Of a DNA stretch of 64,000 nt, positions 28,681 to 37,291 are shown piece after piece. The notes beneath the pieces were generated by a model. The model searched no databases, was not told the origin of the DNA, and saw only the letters and a list, made by a program, of their open reading frames with translations. Where the stretch lies: assembly GCF_025751555.1 (NCBI RefSeq), contig NZ_JAOWLB010000002.1:422676-486675 (forward strand). The letters run 5' to 3'. How positions within the stretch are numbered: position 1 is the first letter of the stretch; every line of letters begins with the position of its first letter. Made by a program: the position numbers and the translations under genes. The stretch is from Ruegeria aquimaris. Lineage in GTDB: Bacteria > Pseudomonadota > Alphaproteobacteria > Rhodobacterales > Rhodobacteraceae.

Positions 28681-28697
28681 GCAATTAGTGTCGGTGA

Positions 28698-29783
28698 TCA
28701 GGTGCCCGACTTGATCTTGGTCCACAGACGGGTCACGGTCCGCTGGACCTTCGCCGGATAGGGCGAGGTGGTATAGAGGTTCTGCATGGTTTCCTCGTCC
28801 GGATAGATGGCGGTATCGCCGATCACATCCTCGACCAGGAACTCTTGCGAGGCCTTGTTGCCGTTGGCGTAGTAGACATAGTTCGAAGCCGCCGCCATGT
28901 TCTGCGCGTCCATGATGAAGTTCAGGAACTTGTGCGCGGCGTCGGGGTTCGGCGCATCGACAGGGATCGCCATCTGGTCGAACCACATCAGCGAACCTTG
29001 CTTGAAGGCGTGGTATTCGATCTCGACACCATTGTCCGCTTCGGCGGCGCGGTCACGGGCCTGAAGAATGTCGCCCGACCAGCCGACCGCGACGCAGATA
29101 TCGCCGTTGGCCAGCGCGTTGATATATTCCGAACTGTGGAACTTCTGGATATAGGGCCGTACACCCATAAGAACCGGTTCCACCTTTTCGATCACATCCG
29201 GGTCGTGGCTGTCAGGGTTCTCACCCAGATACTTCAGGGCCGCCGGGATGAGTTCGGTGGGCGCGTCCAGGAAATGCACGCCACAGGCGGCCAGCTTTTC
29301 CATGTTCTCGGGCTTGAACACCAGATCCATGCTGTTCATCGGCGCGTCTTCGCCCAGCACTTCCTTGACCTTGCCGACGTTCACACCCAGACCGGTTGTG
29401 CCCCACATGTAGTTGATCGAATATTCGTTGCCGGGATCGTATTGCGCGGTGCGCGACTCGATCTGATCCCACATGTTCGCGTGGTTGGGCAGCTTCGACA
29501 TGTCGAGCTTCTGGAACGCGCCCGCCTGGATCTGACGTTGCAGGAAAGTTCCTGTCGGCACCACCACGTCATAGCCCGATCCGCCGGCCAGCATCTTGGT
29601 CTCCAGAACCTCGTTGCTGTCGAACACGTCATAGATCAGCTTGATGCCGGTTTCTTCTTCGAACTTGGCCAGCAACTCTTCGTCGATATAGTCCGACCAG
29701 TTGTAGACGCGTACCTCTTCGGCGAAAGCCGCCGATGTGGCCAGCGCCATCACCGCCGTGAGTGTCAGCGATTTAAAAGTCAT
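28698..29783 (-). CDS. potF: putrescine-binding periplasmic protein
   Basis: 361 residues. Signal peptide MTFKSLTLTAVMALATSAAFA, then the PotD/PotF fold (VRVYNWSDYIDEELLAKFEE, GYDVVVPTG). It captures putrescine or a related polyamine in the periplasm for PotGHI. It is the first gene of the minus-strand operon and divergent from the GntR regulator, with likely regulator sites in between. Confidence 0.92.
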   Translation of the reverse strand: MTFKSLTLTAVMALATSAAFAEEVRVYNWSDYIDEELLAKFEEETGIKLIYDVFDSNEVLETKMLAGGSGYDVVVPTGTFLQRQIQAGAFQKLDMSKLPNHANMWDQIESRTAQYDPGNEYSINYMWGTTGLGVNVGKVKEVLGEDAPMNSMDLVFKPENMEKLAACGVHFLDAPTELIPAALKYLGENPDSHDPDVIEKVEPVLMGVRPYIQKFHSSEYINALANGDICVAVGWSGDILQARDRAAEADNGVEIEYHAFKQGSLMWFDQMAIPVDAPNPDAAHKFLNFIMDAQNMAAASNYVYYANGNKASQEFLVEDVIGDTAIYPDEETMQNLYTTSPYPAKVQRTVTRLWTKIKSGT

Positions 29784-29829
29784 TGAATGTCTCCCTGCGA
29801 GCTGGTGGGTATTTTCCCGCCTGCCTAGA

Positions 29830-29880
29830 TTTGATCAAGTTTTGCCTTCTACGGCAACAGTGTTTATGTTTTCATCAAGT
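29830..29880. promoter_or_regulatory. candidate GntR operators in the potF promoter region
   Basis: TTGATCAAGT (29831-29840) and TTCATCAAGT (29871-29880) match at nine of ten bases and start exactly 40 bases apart. The first includes the palindrome TTGATCAA. They lie 48-97 bases upstream of potF, in the gap shared with the GntR gene. Binding is inferred. Confidence 0.55.
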
Positions 29881-29929
29881 AGAACACCTGACAAGCCGTG
29901 ATGTCGAAATAGGGGCAAGTCCTTTGAAT

Positions 29930-30613
29930 ATGATCAAAAAACAGGCGACAAATCCCGCCCAGGCGGACACGAAACAACCTGTTCACGAGCAGGTGTATCA
30001 GACCCTGAGATCCATGATTCTGTTCGGAGAGCTGGCTCCGGGGCAGGCTGTAACCATCCAGGGACTGACTGATTCGCTCGGCGCTGGCATGACGCCTGTA
30101 CGCGAGGCGATCCGCCGCCTGATGTCCGAAGGCGCGCTGATGTTCCAGGGCAATCGGCGCATCAGCGTGCCGGTTCTGACGCAAGAAGATCTGCGTCAGG
30201 TCATTTTCGTAAGGAAATCAATCGAGGCCGAACTGGCACGCCGCGCGGCGCATAATATGACCCCGGCAGCGGCCGAAGCTTTGGAACAGTTGGATTTAGC
30301 CTTGGACCAGGCCATCGAAACCGGAGATGTCGGCGGTTATCTGAGGTCCAACTATGATTTCCATGCTTTGCTCTACACGATTGCCGACGCGCCGATTCTG
30401 ACCGAAATGGCGGATCGGCTCTGGCTTCGCTTTGGCCCGTCCCTGCGGGTGGTGTGTGGCCGGTTCGGAACCCAGAACCTGCCCGACCGGCACAAGGAGA
30501 TGCTTGATGCCCTGCGCGCCAAGGATGCCGAAGGCGTCGCGCGCGCGATGGAGCAAGACGTCGAACAAGGCATGGAGCAGATGCTCGGCGTGCTCTCCGA
30601 AACCGAGGCGTGA
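29930..30613 (+). CDS. GntR-family regulator, FCD type
   Basis: 227 residues. N-terminal winged helix (VHEQVYQTLRSMILFGELAPGQ; MTPVREAIRRLMSEGAL) and an all-helical C-terminal ligand domain of the FCD type. Because it sits between two polyamine importers and beside an aminotransferase, it probably senses a polyamine or a breakdown product. ATG 29930 overlaps a TGATCAAA motif, which would allow autorepression. TTG 29924 is an alternative start. Confidence 0.9.
   Translation: MIKKQATNPAQADTKQPVHEQVYQTLRSMILFGELAPGQAVTIQGLTDSLGAGMTPVREAIRRLMSEGALMFQGNRRISVPVLTQEDLRQVIFVRKSIEAELARRAAHNMTPAAAEALEQLDLALDQAIETGDVGGYLRSNYDFHALLYTIADAPILTEMADRLWLRFGPSLRVVCGRFGTQNLPDRHKEMLDALRAKDAEGVARAMEQDVEQGMEQMLGVLSETEA
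29931..29938 (-). promoter_or_regulatory. TTTGATCA motif at the GntR gene start
   Basis: The reverse complement of TTTGATCA lies directly over the start codon region of the regulator gene. The same 8-mer occurs in front of potF and of the aminotransferase gene. Confidence 0.45.
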
Positions 30614-30638
30614 CACGATTCGATTTGACACCGAAAAA

Positions 30639-30646
30639 TTTGATCA
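30639..30646 (+). promoter_or_regulatory. TTTGATCA motif upstream of the aminotransferase gene
   Basis: It lies 41 bases before the ATG at 30687, between the GntR and aminotransferase genes, and is the third copy of this 8-mer in about 820 bases. Confidence 0.5.
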
Positions 30647-30686
30647 TATTCTGTCGCCAAACCCGTTTTTGCAGGAGACTCACCCG

Positions 30687-32081
30687 ATGGTGACCATTAC
30701 CAATCATATGCCCACGGCCGAGTTGCAGGCGCTGGATGCAGCCCATCATGTCCACCCGTTTTCGGCCAATAATGCACTGGGCCAGGAAGGCGCCCGGGTC
30801 ATCACCCGCGCCAAGGGTGTGTGGCTGACCGACAGCGAAGGCGAAGAAATCCTCGACGGCATGGCAGGCCTGTGGTGCGTCAACATCGGCTATGGCCGCG
30901 AGGAACTCGCAGAGGTCGCCGCCCGCCAGATACGCGAGCTGCCCTATTACAACACCTTCTTCAAGACGACCCATGTTCCGGCCATCGCCCTGGCGCAGAA
31001 ACTGGCGGAACTGGCTCCGGGCGACCTGAACCACGTGTTCTTCTCGTCGGGCGGGTCCGATGCCAACGACACCAACATCCGTCTCGTCCGCACCTACTGG
31101 CAGAACAAGGGGCAGCCGGACAAGAACATCATCATCAGCCGCAAGAACGCCTATCACGGTTCCTCGGTCGCTTCGTCCGCGCTGGGCGGCATGGCCGGGA
31201 TGCATGCGCAAAGCGGCATGATTCCGAATATCCATCACATCAACCAACCCAACTGGTGGGCCGAAGGCGGCGACATGGCCCCGGCCGAGTTTGGCCTTGC
31301 CCGTGCCCGCGAGTTGGAAGAGGCGATCCTGGAGCTTGGCCAGGACCGCGTCGCGGCGTTCATCGCCGAACCCGTACAGGGCGCCGGTGGCGTCATCGTG
31401 GCGCCCGATACCTATTGGCCCGAGATCCAGCGCATCTGCGACAAATATGGCATCTTGCTGATCGCGGACGAGGTGATCTGTGGATTCGGCCGCACCGGCA
31501 ACTGGTTCGGCTCGCAAACCCTGGGCATCCGCCCACATATCATGACCGTCGCCAAGGGCATGAGTTCGGGCTATGTGCCGATCGGCGCCTCGATCATCTG
31601 CGACGAGGTGGCCGAGGTCATCGGCATGGACGAGTTCAATCACGGCTACACCTATTCCGGTCACCCGGTGGCCGCGGCCGTGGCGCTCGAAAACCTGCGC
31701 ATTCTCGAAGAAGAGAAGATCATCGACCATGTCCGCGAGGTGGCCGCCCCCTATCTCAAACAGAAATGGGAGGGTCTGCTGGATCATCCGCTGGTGGGCG
31801 AGGCCAAGATCGTGGGCATGATGGGTTCGATCGCCCTGACCCCACACAAGGCGAGCCGCGCGAAATTCGCGTCGGAAGCGGGCACTGTCGGTTACATTTG
31901 CCGCGAGCGCTGTTTCAAGAACAACGTCATCATGCGCCACGTCGGCGACCGGATGATCATTTCACCGCCGCTGGTCATCACCCCGGCCGAGATTGACGAG
32001 ATGTTCGTGCGAATCCGCAAGTCTCTGGACGAGGCCTATGCCGAGATCCAGAAGCGGGACCTTTTGAAGAGCGCCGCCTGA
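30687..32081 (+). CDS. class III aminotransferase (omega-transaminase, probable putrescine aminotransferase)
   Basis: 464 residues. A PLP enzyme of the omega-transaminase family. Seen: SSGGSDANDTNI (phosphate-binding region), IADEVICGFGRTG, and the PLP Lys in TVAKGMSSGY near residue 290. It resembles, from memory, the structurally known Ruegeria pomeroyi omega-transaminase. Context with two polyamine importers suggests putrescine or cadaverine plus pyruvate as substrates. ATG 30687 follows GCAGGAG; the frame runs open to 30432 inside the regulator gene. Confidence 0.9.
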   Translation: MVTITNHMPTAELQALDAAHHVHPFSANNALGQEGARVITRAKGVWLTDSEGEEILDGMAGLWCVNIGYGREELAEVAARQIRELPYYNTFFKTTHVPAIALAQKLAELAPGDLNHVFFSSGGSDANDTNIRLVRTYWQNKGQPDKNIIISRKNAYHGSSVASSALGGMAGMHAQSGMIPNIHHINQPNWWAEGGDMAPAEFGLARARELEEAILELGQDRVAAFIAEPVQGAGGVIVAPDTYWPEIQRICDKYGILLIADEVICGFGRTGNWFGSQTLGIRPHIMTVAKGMSSGYVPIGASIICDEVAEVIGMDEFNHGYTYSGHPVAAAVALENLRILEEEKIIDHVREVAAPYLKQKWEGLLDHPLVGEAKIVGMMGSIALTPHKASRAKFASEAGTVGYICRERCFKNNVIMRHVGDRMIISPPLVITPAEIDEMFVRIRKSLDEAYAEIQKRDLLKSAA

Positions 32082-32109
32082 TCCGCTGAACATCTAAAAA
32101 GGAATCGCC

Positions 32110-32140
32110 AGGCCGCCGTTTTTCGGCGGCCTGTTTTTTT
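32110..32140 (+). terminator. rho-independent terminator of the aminotransferase gene
   Basis: AGGCCGCCG, five T as loop, CGGCGGCCT, then GTTTTTTT. A strong perfect stem 28 bases after the stop. Confidence 0.95.
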
Positions 32141-32171
32141 GCCCCTAAGCTGGTCAAATGTCCCTGAAAGC

Positions 32172-32210
32172 GTCGCAACTGTATTGAAACTGTCGCAATT
32201 CGGTTGCAAC
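32172..32210. promoter_or_regulatory. repeated GTCGCAA sites before the second pot operon
   Basis: GTCGCAA at 32172 and 32192 (20 bases, two helix turns) and an inverted, one-mismatch copy TTGCAAC at 32204. The last two form an inverted repeat with a five-base centre. They lie 75-113 bases upstream of the first gene. The factor is unknown. Confidence 0.45.
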
Positions 32211-32284
32211 GGCCCGCCATGCGCGCTTAACTTCGGGTCAATAGCGACGCAGATCGCACGTATGTTCATTACGGGGAGGTGGCA

Positions 32285-33385
32285 TTGACCACACGCGCCA
32301 GCAATGACGCGTTCGTTGAATTCGAACGCGTTCAGAAGAGTTATGATGGCGAGACACTAGTCGTCAAAGATCTGAATCTCACGATGCCCAAGGGCGAGTT
32401 TCTGACGATGCTCGGGCCCTCGGGATCAGGCAAGACAACCTGCCTGATGATGCTGGCCGGGTTCGAAACCGCCACCCATGGTGAGATCAAGCTGGACGGC
32501 AACCCGATCAACAACATTCCGCCGCACAAACGCGGCATCGGCATGGTGTTCCAGAACTACGCCCTGTTCCCCCATATGACGATCGCCGAGAACCTCGCCT
32601 TTCCGCTTGAGGTGCGCAAGATCGGCAAATCCGAACGTGAGCAAAAGATCCAGCGCGCGCTCGACATGGTGGAAATGGGTCGTTTCGGCGGGCGCAGGCC
32701 CGCGCAACTGTCCGGTGGCCAGCAACAGCGGGTCGCCCTGGCGCGCGCGCTGGTGTTCGAACCCGAACTGGTGCTGATGGACGAACCCCTGGGCGCGCTC
32801 GACAAGCAGTTGCGCGAAAAGATGCAGTTCGAAATCACCCGTCTGGCGCATGACCTGGGTATCACAGTGGTTTACGTGACCCACGACCAGACCGAGGCGC
32901 TGACCATGTCGGACCGGGTGGCCGTGTTCAACGACGGCGTGATCCAGCAGCTGGCGCCGCCCGACCAGCTCTACGAACAGCCCGCCAACAGCTTTGTCGC
33001 CCAGTTCATCGGCGAGAACAACACGCTCGAAGGCGAGGTCAAGGAAGTCCGCGACGGTATCGCGGTCGTCCGGCTGGACGATGGCGAGCTGATCGACTGC
33101 AAACCCGTTAACGTCAGCAGGCCCGGCGAACGCACCCGCGTGTCGATCCGCCCGGAACGGGTCGAATTCAACAAATCGAGGCTGAAGCCTGGCGCGCACA
33201 CGCTCAAGGCCGAGGTGATGGAGTTCATCTATATGGGTGACATCTTCCGCACCCGTCTGAAGGTGGCGGGCAATGATGAATTCATCATCAAGACCCGGAA
33301 CGCGCCCGATCAGGTCCGTCTGGAACCCGGGGCCCAGATCGAAATCGGCTGGCTGCCCGAAGATTGCCGCGCGCTGGACGCCTGA
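32285..33385 (+). CDS. potA: polyamine ABC transporter ATP-binding protein, PotA type
   Basis: 366 residues. Walker A GPSGSGKT (44-51), signature LSGGQQQRVALARA, Walker B LVLMDEPLGALD, and a C-terminal TOBE-type domain. The start is set at TTG 32285 because GGGGAGG ends five bases before it; GTG 32279 is in frame but overlaps that ribosome site. It is the first gene of the second polyamine importer (ATPase, binding protein, two permeases). Confidence 0.92.
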   Translation: MTTRASNDAFVEFERVQKSYDGETLVVKDLNLTMPKGEFLTMLGPSGSGKTTCLMMLAGFETATHGEIKLDGNPINNIPPHKRGIGMVFQNYALFPHMTIAENLAFPLEVRKIGKSEREQKIQRALDMVEMGRFGGRRPAQLSGGQQQRVALARALVFEPELVLMDEPLGALDKQLREKMQFEITRLAHDLGITVVYVTHDQTEALTMSDRVAVFNDGVIQQLAPPDQLYEQPANSFVAQFIGENNTLEGEVKEVRDGIAVVRLDDGELIDCKPVNVSRPGERTRVSIRPERVEFNKSRLKPGAHTLKAEVMEFIYMGDIFRTRLKVAGNDEFIIKTRNAPDQVRLEPGAQIEIGWLPEDCRALDA

Positions 33386-33434
33386 CCCGGCGCCGCAAAC
33401 ATGCGTCCCGTTGCACGGGCGCTGATTTCGGAAA

Positions 33435-33456
33435 CGGTCGATGCGTGCTTCGACCG
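33435..33456 (+). other. hairpin between the potA and binding-protein genes
   Basis: CGGTCGA, loop of eight, TCGACCG. It lies 43 bases before the binding-protein ATG, where such hairpins often protect the binding-protein mRNA from decay. Confidence 0.5.
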
Positions 33457-33498
33457 ATCCAAAAAACCGAACCTAAATGGTCAACATGGGAGAACTAC

Positions 33499-34572
33499 AT
33501 GAAACTCAAGACCGCATTGCTGGCAACAGCTCTGACGTCGGCGGCCTTTGCCGTCTCGGCGCAGGAAGTCACCGTCATGTCCTGGGGCGGCGCCTATGCC
33601 AAGAGCCAGGTTGAGGCCTATCACAAGCCCTTCACCGCCGCCACCGGCATCAAGGTGAACTCGGTCGATGCCGACAACCCGGCAACCCCGATCAAGGCAC
33701 AGGTCGAAGCCGGCAACGTGTCGGTCGACGTGGCCGACGTCGAATTCTCGGACGCCGTGCGCCTGTGCGACGAGGGCCTGCTGGAAGAGATCGACCCGTC
33801 GATCCTGTCCGCGGCGCCCGATGGCACCGCCGCGACCGAAGACTTCATCGACGGTGCGATCCAGGATTGCGCAGTCGCCAACATCGTTTGGTCGACCGCG
33901 GTTGCCTATAACACAGCCAACGTTTCGATGGCACCGGCCTCGATCGCCGATTTCTTCGACACCGGCAAGATCCCGGGCAAGCGCGGCCTGCGCAAGTCGG
34001 CCAAGGCCACCCTGGAAATGGCTCTGATGGGCGATGGCGTTCCGGCGAACGAAGTCTATGAAGTGCTCGACACCGACGAAGGCGTCGACCGCGCATTCGC
34101 GGTGCTGGACCGGATCAAGGACGACATCGTCTGGTGGGAAGCCGGTGCACAGCCACCGCAGCTGCTGGCAGACGGCGAAGTCGTGATGTCGACCGCCTAT
34201 AACGGTCGTATCTTCAACGCCGCCGTGGCCGAAGGCCAGCCCTTCGAAATCATGTGGGATGGCCAGATCCTCGACTTCGACCTGTTCGTGGTCCCAAAAG
34301 GCGCACCGAACAAGGACGCCGCGATGCAGTTCATCGCCTTCTCGACCAGCACCCAGGCGCTGGCGGATCAGGCCAAGTGGATCAGCTATGGCCCGGCACG
34401 CAAGTCCTCGGGCGCTCTGGTCGGCCTCTATCAGGATGGCAAGACCGAGATGGCGCCGCACATGCCGACCTCGGAAGCGGCCCTGAAGAACGCGCTGGTC
34501 AACAACTTCGAGTTCTGGGTCGACAAGGACGCCGAACTGAACGAGCGCTTCAACGCCTGGCTGGCGAACTGA
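33499..34572 (+). CDS. potD: polyamine-type ABC transporter substrate-binding protein
   Basis: 357 residues. Signal peptide ending near VSAQ (about residue 22), followed by a PotD-like periplasmic binding fold (VTVMSWGGAYAKSQVEAYHKP). It differs clearly from the PotF of the neighbouring operon, so the two importers probably prefer different ligands. ATG 33499 has GGGAG in front; the frame is open to 33364. Confidence 0.87.
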   Translation: MKLKTALLATALTSAAFAVSAQEVTVMSWGGAYAKSQVEAYHKPFTAATGIKVNSVDADNPATPIKAQVEAGNVSVDVADVEFSDAVRLCDEGLLEEIDPSILSAAPDGTAATEDFIDGAIQDCAVANIVWSTAVAYNTANVSMAPASIADFFDTGKIPGKRGLRKSAKATLEMALMGDGVPANEVYEVLDTDEGVDRAFAVLDRIKDDIVWWEAGAQPPQLLADGEVVMSTAYNGRIFNAAVAEGQPFEIMWDGQILDFDLFVVPKGAPNKDAAMQFIAFSTSTQALADQAKWISYGPARKSSGALVGLYQDGKTEMAPHMPTSEAALKNALVNNFEFWVDKDAELNERFNAWLAN

Positions 34573-34641
34573 TCTGAAAACCGGGCCGTTCCCCAACCGG
34601 GGGACGGCCCCACCTTTCCCGAATTTCCAGGACGACGCCAG

Positions 34642-35925
34642 ATGACCGACATCGCCCAGCCGCTTACCACCGCTGACGGCAAACCGCTCAAAGGGGCGCT
34701 GATGCGAGCTCAGGCCCGCGCCCGACGCCGGGCTTTCCTGCTCGTTTTACCTCTACTGGCCTTTATCCTGATCACCTTCGTCTTTCCGATTGGCCAGATG
34801 CTGTACAAATCGGTCTACAACGAAGGATTCACCTGGCAGGAAGACGTGACAACCGGCGACCGCACGCCGATCATGACCAACCTTGCCGCATGGTTCGATG
34901 CCAATCCGCCCGGCACCGAGCCGAACGAAGAAGCCTATGCCGCGCTGGCCGCCGATCTGGTTGTGCTGCGCGATCTGAAGGCACCCGGTCAGGCCGGGAC
35001 CCGGATCAACTATGAACTGTCGGGCTCGCGCTCGATGTTCACCAAGGCCGCCCGCAGCGCCAACAAGCTGGAGCCTCCATACAAGGAGGCGATCCTGGAT
35101 CTGGACAAGGACTGGGGCAACCCGGATCTGTGGCAGGCAATGCGCGGCGCCTCGTCATCGTATACGATGAACTTCTACCTGGCCGCGATCGACCGCGAAC
35201 GCGATGCCGACGGCTCTGTCGTAATGGTGCCGGAAAACCGGCAGGTCTATGTCAAGCTGTTCACCCGCACGCTGACCCTTTCGCTGCTGATCACCTTCCT
35301 CACCTTCGTGCTGGCCTATCCGATCGCGCATCTGCTGGCGACGCTGCCGCTGCGCCATTCGAACCTGCTGATGATCCTCGTCCTGCTACCGTTCTGGACG
35401 TCGCTTCTGGTGCGGACCACCAGCTGGATGGTCCTGCTGCAAAGCCAGGGCGTGGTGAACGACGCGCTGGTCGGCATGGGCCTTCTGGGTGACGAGAACC
35501 GGTTGCAGATGATGTACAACCGCACCGGCACGGTGATTGCGATGACACATATCCTGTTGCCCTTCATGGTGCTGCCGCTCTACTCGGTGATGCGTCTGAT
35601 CAACCCGTCCTATGTCCGCGCCGCGCGCTCGCTGGGCGCAACCAGTTGGACCGCGTTCCGCCGCATCTATTTCCCGCAGACCGTGCCCGGCATCGGTGCC
35701 GGCGCGCTCTTGGTGTTCATCCTGGCTGTCGGGTACTATATCACCCCCGCCCTTGTCGGCGGCGCCGACGGGCAGCTGATCTCGAACCTGATCGCCTTCC
35801 ATATGCAGAAATCGCTGAACTGGTCGCTGGCCGCCGCTCTGGCCGCCCTGCTGCTTGGCGGTGTTCTGCTGCTCTATTGGCTCTACGACAAGCTCGTGGG
35901 CATCGACAACCTGAAGCTGGGGTAA
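34642..35925 (+). CDS. potB: polyamine ABC transporter permease, PotB type with large periplasmic loop
   Basis: 427 residues, well above the roughly 280-300 of usual PotB/PotH proteins. After the first helix (about 30-55) comes a hydrophilic stretch of about 150 residues, rich in Asp, Glu, Ala and Pro, before the second helix near residue 210. The rest has five helices and the EAA loop VRAARSLGATSWTAFRRIYFP. The topology places the extra loop in the periplasm. Confidence 0.87.
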   Translation: MTDIAQPLTTADGKPLKGALMRAQARARRRAFLLVLPLLAFILITFVFPIGQMLYKSVYNEGFTWQEDVTTGDRTPIMTNLAAWFDANPPGTEPNEEAYAALAADLVVLRDLKAPGQAGTRINYELSGSRSMFTKAARSANKLEPPYKEAILDLDKDWGNPDLWQAMRGASSSYTMNFYLAAIDRERDADGSVVMVPENRQVYVKLFTRTLTLSLLITFLTFVLAYPIAHLLATLPLRHSNLLMILVLLPFWTSLLVRTTSWMVLLQSQGVVNDALVGMGLLGDENRLQMMYNRTGTVIAMTHILLPFMVLPLYSVMRLINPSYVRAARSLGATSWTAFRRIYFPQTVPGIGAGALLVFILAVGYYITPALVGGADGQLISNLIAFHMQKSLNWSLAAALAALLLGGVLLLYWLYDKLVGIDNLKLG

Positions 35926-35931
35926 CCGCAC

Positions 35932-36852
35932 ATGGCTCTTCCCAAACACGCCTCGACGCTGGAACGGGTCTGGCACTACACCTACCTTGTGATCTGCGTG
36001 GTGATCTTCATCTTTCTGATCGCGCCGATCCTGGTGATCATCCCGCTCAGCTTCAACGCCGAGCCCTACTTCACCTTCAGCGACAAGATGCTGAAGTTCG
36101 ATCCCGAGGGCTATTCGATGCGCTGGTACGACCTGCTGCTGACCTTTGGCATGCAGGCTCCCGAGGCGCCGCGCGACGGATCCTGGTGGGCCGACGCATG
36201 GTCGAACGCGCAATGGATCCAGGCGACCAAGAACTCGATCATCATCGGCTTCTTCTCGACCATCCTGGCCACCACGCTGGGCACCATCGCTGCCCTGGGT
36301 CTGTCGCGGCCCGAAATGCCGGGCCGCCGCGCGGTGATGGCAATCCTGATCTCGCCGATGATCGTGCCGATCATCATCACCGCGACCGGTCTGTTCTTCT
36401 TCTACTCGTCGATCCGGATCCAGGATTGGGGCATTCCATACCTGGGGATTATCCTGGCGCATGCCACGCTCGGCATTCCCTTCGTGATCATCACCGTGAC
36501 CGCGACACTGGTGGGGTTCGACCACTCGCTGACCCGGGCCGCCGCCAACATGGGCGCCGATCCGGTCACCACCTTCCTTCGGGTACAAATGCCGCTGATA
36601 CTGCCCGGCGTGATCTCGGGCGCGCTCTTTGCCTTTGTCACTTCGTTTGACGAGGTTGTGGTGGTGCTCTTTGTCGGCGGACTCGACGAACAGACGATCC
36701 CGCGCCAGATGTGGAACGGTATCCGCGAACAGATCAGCCCGGCCATCCTGTCGGTGGCAACGATCCTGGTGATCATTTCGATCGCCCTGCTGACAGTGGT
36801 GGAACTGCTGCGCCGCCGCTCGGAACGGCTGCGGGGCATGTCGCCCGGCTGA
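35932..36852 (+). CDS. potC: polyamine ABC transporter permease, PotC type
   Basis: 306 residues, about six helices, with EAA loop TRAAANMGADPVTTFLRVQMPL. A short Trp-rich insertion (about residues 75-95) follows the first helix, again periplasmic. It starts six bases after potB. A terminator follows. Confidence 0.88.
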   Translation: MALPKHASTLERVWHYTYLVICVVIFIFLIAPILVIIPLSFNAEPYFTFSDKMLKFDPEGYSMRWYDLLLTFGMQAPEAPRDGSWWADAWSNAQWIQATKNSIIIGFFSTILATTLGTIAALGLSRPEMPGRRAVMAILISPMIVPIIITATGLFFFYSSIRIQDWGIPYLGIILAHATLGIPFVIITVTATLVGFDHSLTRAAANMGADPVTTFLRVQMPLILPGVISGALFAFVTSFDEVVVVLFVGGLDEQTIPRQMWNGIREQISPAILSVATILVIISIALLTVVELLRRRSERLRGMSPG

Positions 36853-36877
36853 TCGAAACCGCAAACCAAAGACCAAG

Positions 36878-36904
36878 GGGCCGGGACACCGGCCCTTTTC
36901 TTTT
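36878..36904 (+). terminator. terminator of the second pot operon
   Basis: GGGCCGG, four bases, CCGGCCC, then TTTTCTTTT. It lies at the end of a convergent gene. Confidence 0.85.
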
Positions 36905-37256
36905 ACGGCCAGGGAAGATCCACGATCCGCATCACGGGTGTCCAGCCATCGACATTACACCGGGCCTGCACCTGAACCTGCCGCGCCCCTTCGGCAAGCT
37001 GTACCCCGCTCAAGGACCGGGTAAAGGGCTGCTCTGTCTCATGGGGATGCAACAAGGTCCGCATCCCGATCTCGTTGCCCTGCATGTCCAGCACCCGCCA
37101 GCCGTCGGCATAGTGGTCCCAACCGGTATCCGGGTGGCGCAGGGTCACGTCGAATCGCCATCCGTCGGCCGCCCGAGTCGCGGACACGGCTTCGATGGAT
37201 GGGGGATCGGCCAGAACGGGTGAGGCCACGAGAAGCAAGGAAAACAGGCTGCGCAT
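36903..37256 (-). CDS. small exported protein of unknown function
   Basis: 117 residues. A signal peptide (LFSLLLVASPVLA) is followed by a beta-rich domain of about 100 residues containing DVTLRHPDTGWDHYADGW and a C-terminal RIVDLPWP. The family is not named here; the pattern is that of a conserved single-domain periplasmic protein. Convergent with the pot operon and 35 bases downstream of the DUF599 gene on the same strand. Confidence 0.78.
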   Translation of the reverse strand: MRSLFSLLLVASPVLADPPSIEAVSATRAADGWRFDVTLRHPDTGWDHYADGWRVLDMQGNEIGMRTLLHPHETEQPFTRSLSGVQLAEGARQVQVQARCNVDGWTPVMRIVDLPWP

Positions 37257-37291
37257 TACCGCAGTCTATCGCAACACCGGTTCGGCGCGTT

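Noticed and set aside
30234..30249. A TGGCAC string resembling a sigma-54 -24 box
   Set aside because: It lies inside the regulator gene and has no TTGC at the right distance.
30201..31940. Long minus-strand open frame opposite the aminotransferase gene
   Set aside because: The plus strand encodes a clear PLP enzyme; the other frame shows only mirrored codon bias.
35386..36876. Long minus-strand open frame opposite the second permease genes
   Set aside because: Its residues are a shadow of GC-rich codon bias in the real permease genes; no domain or ribosome site was seen.
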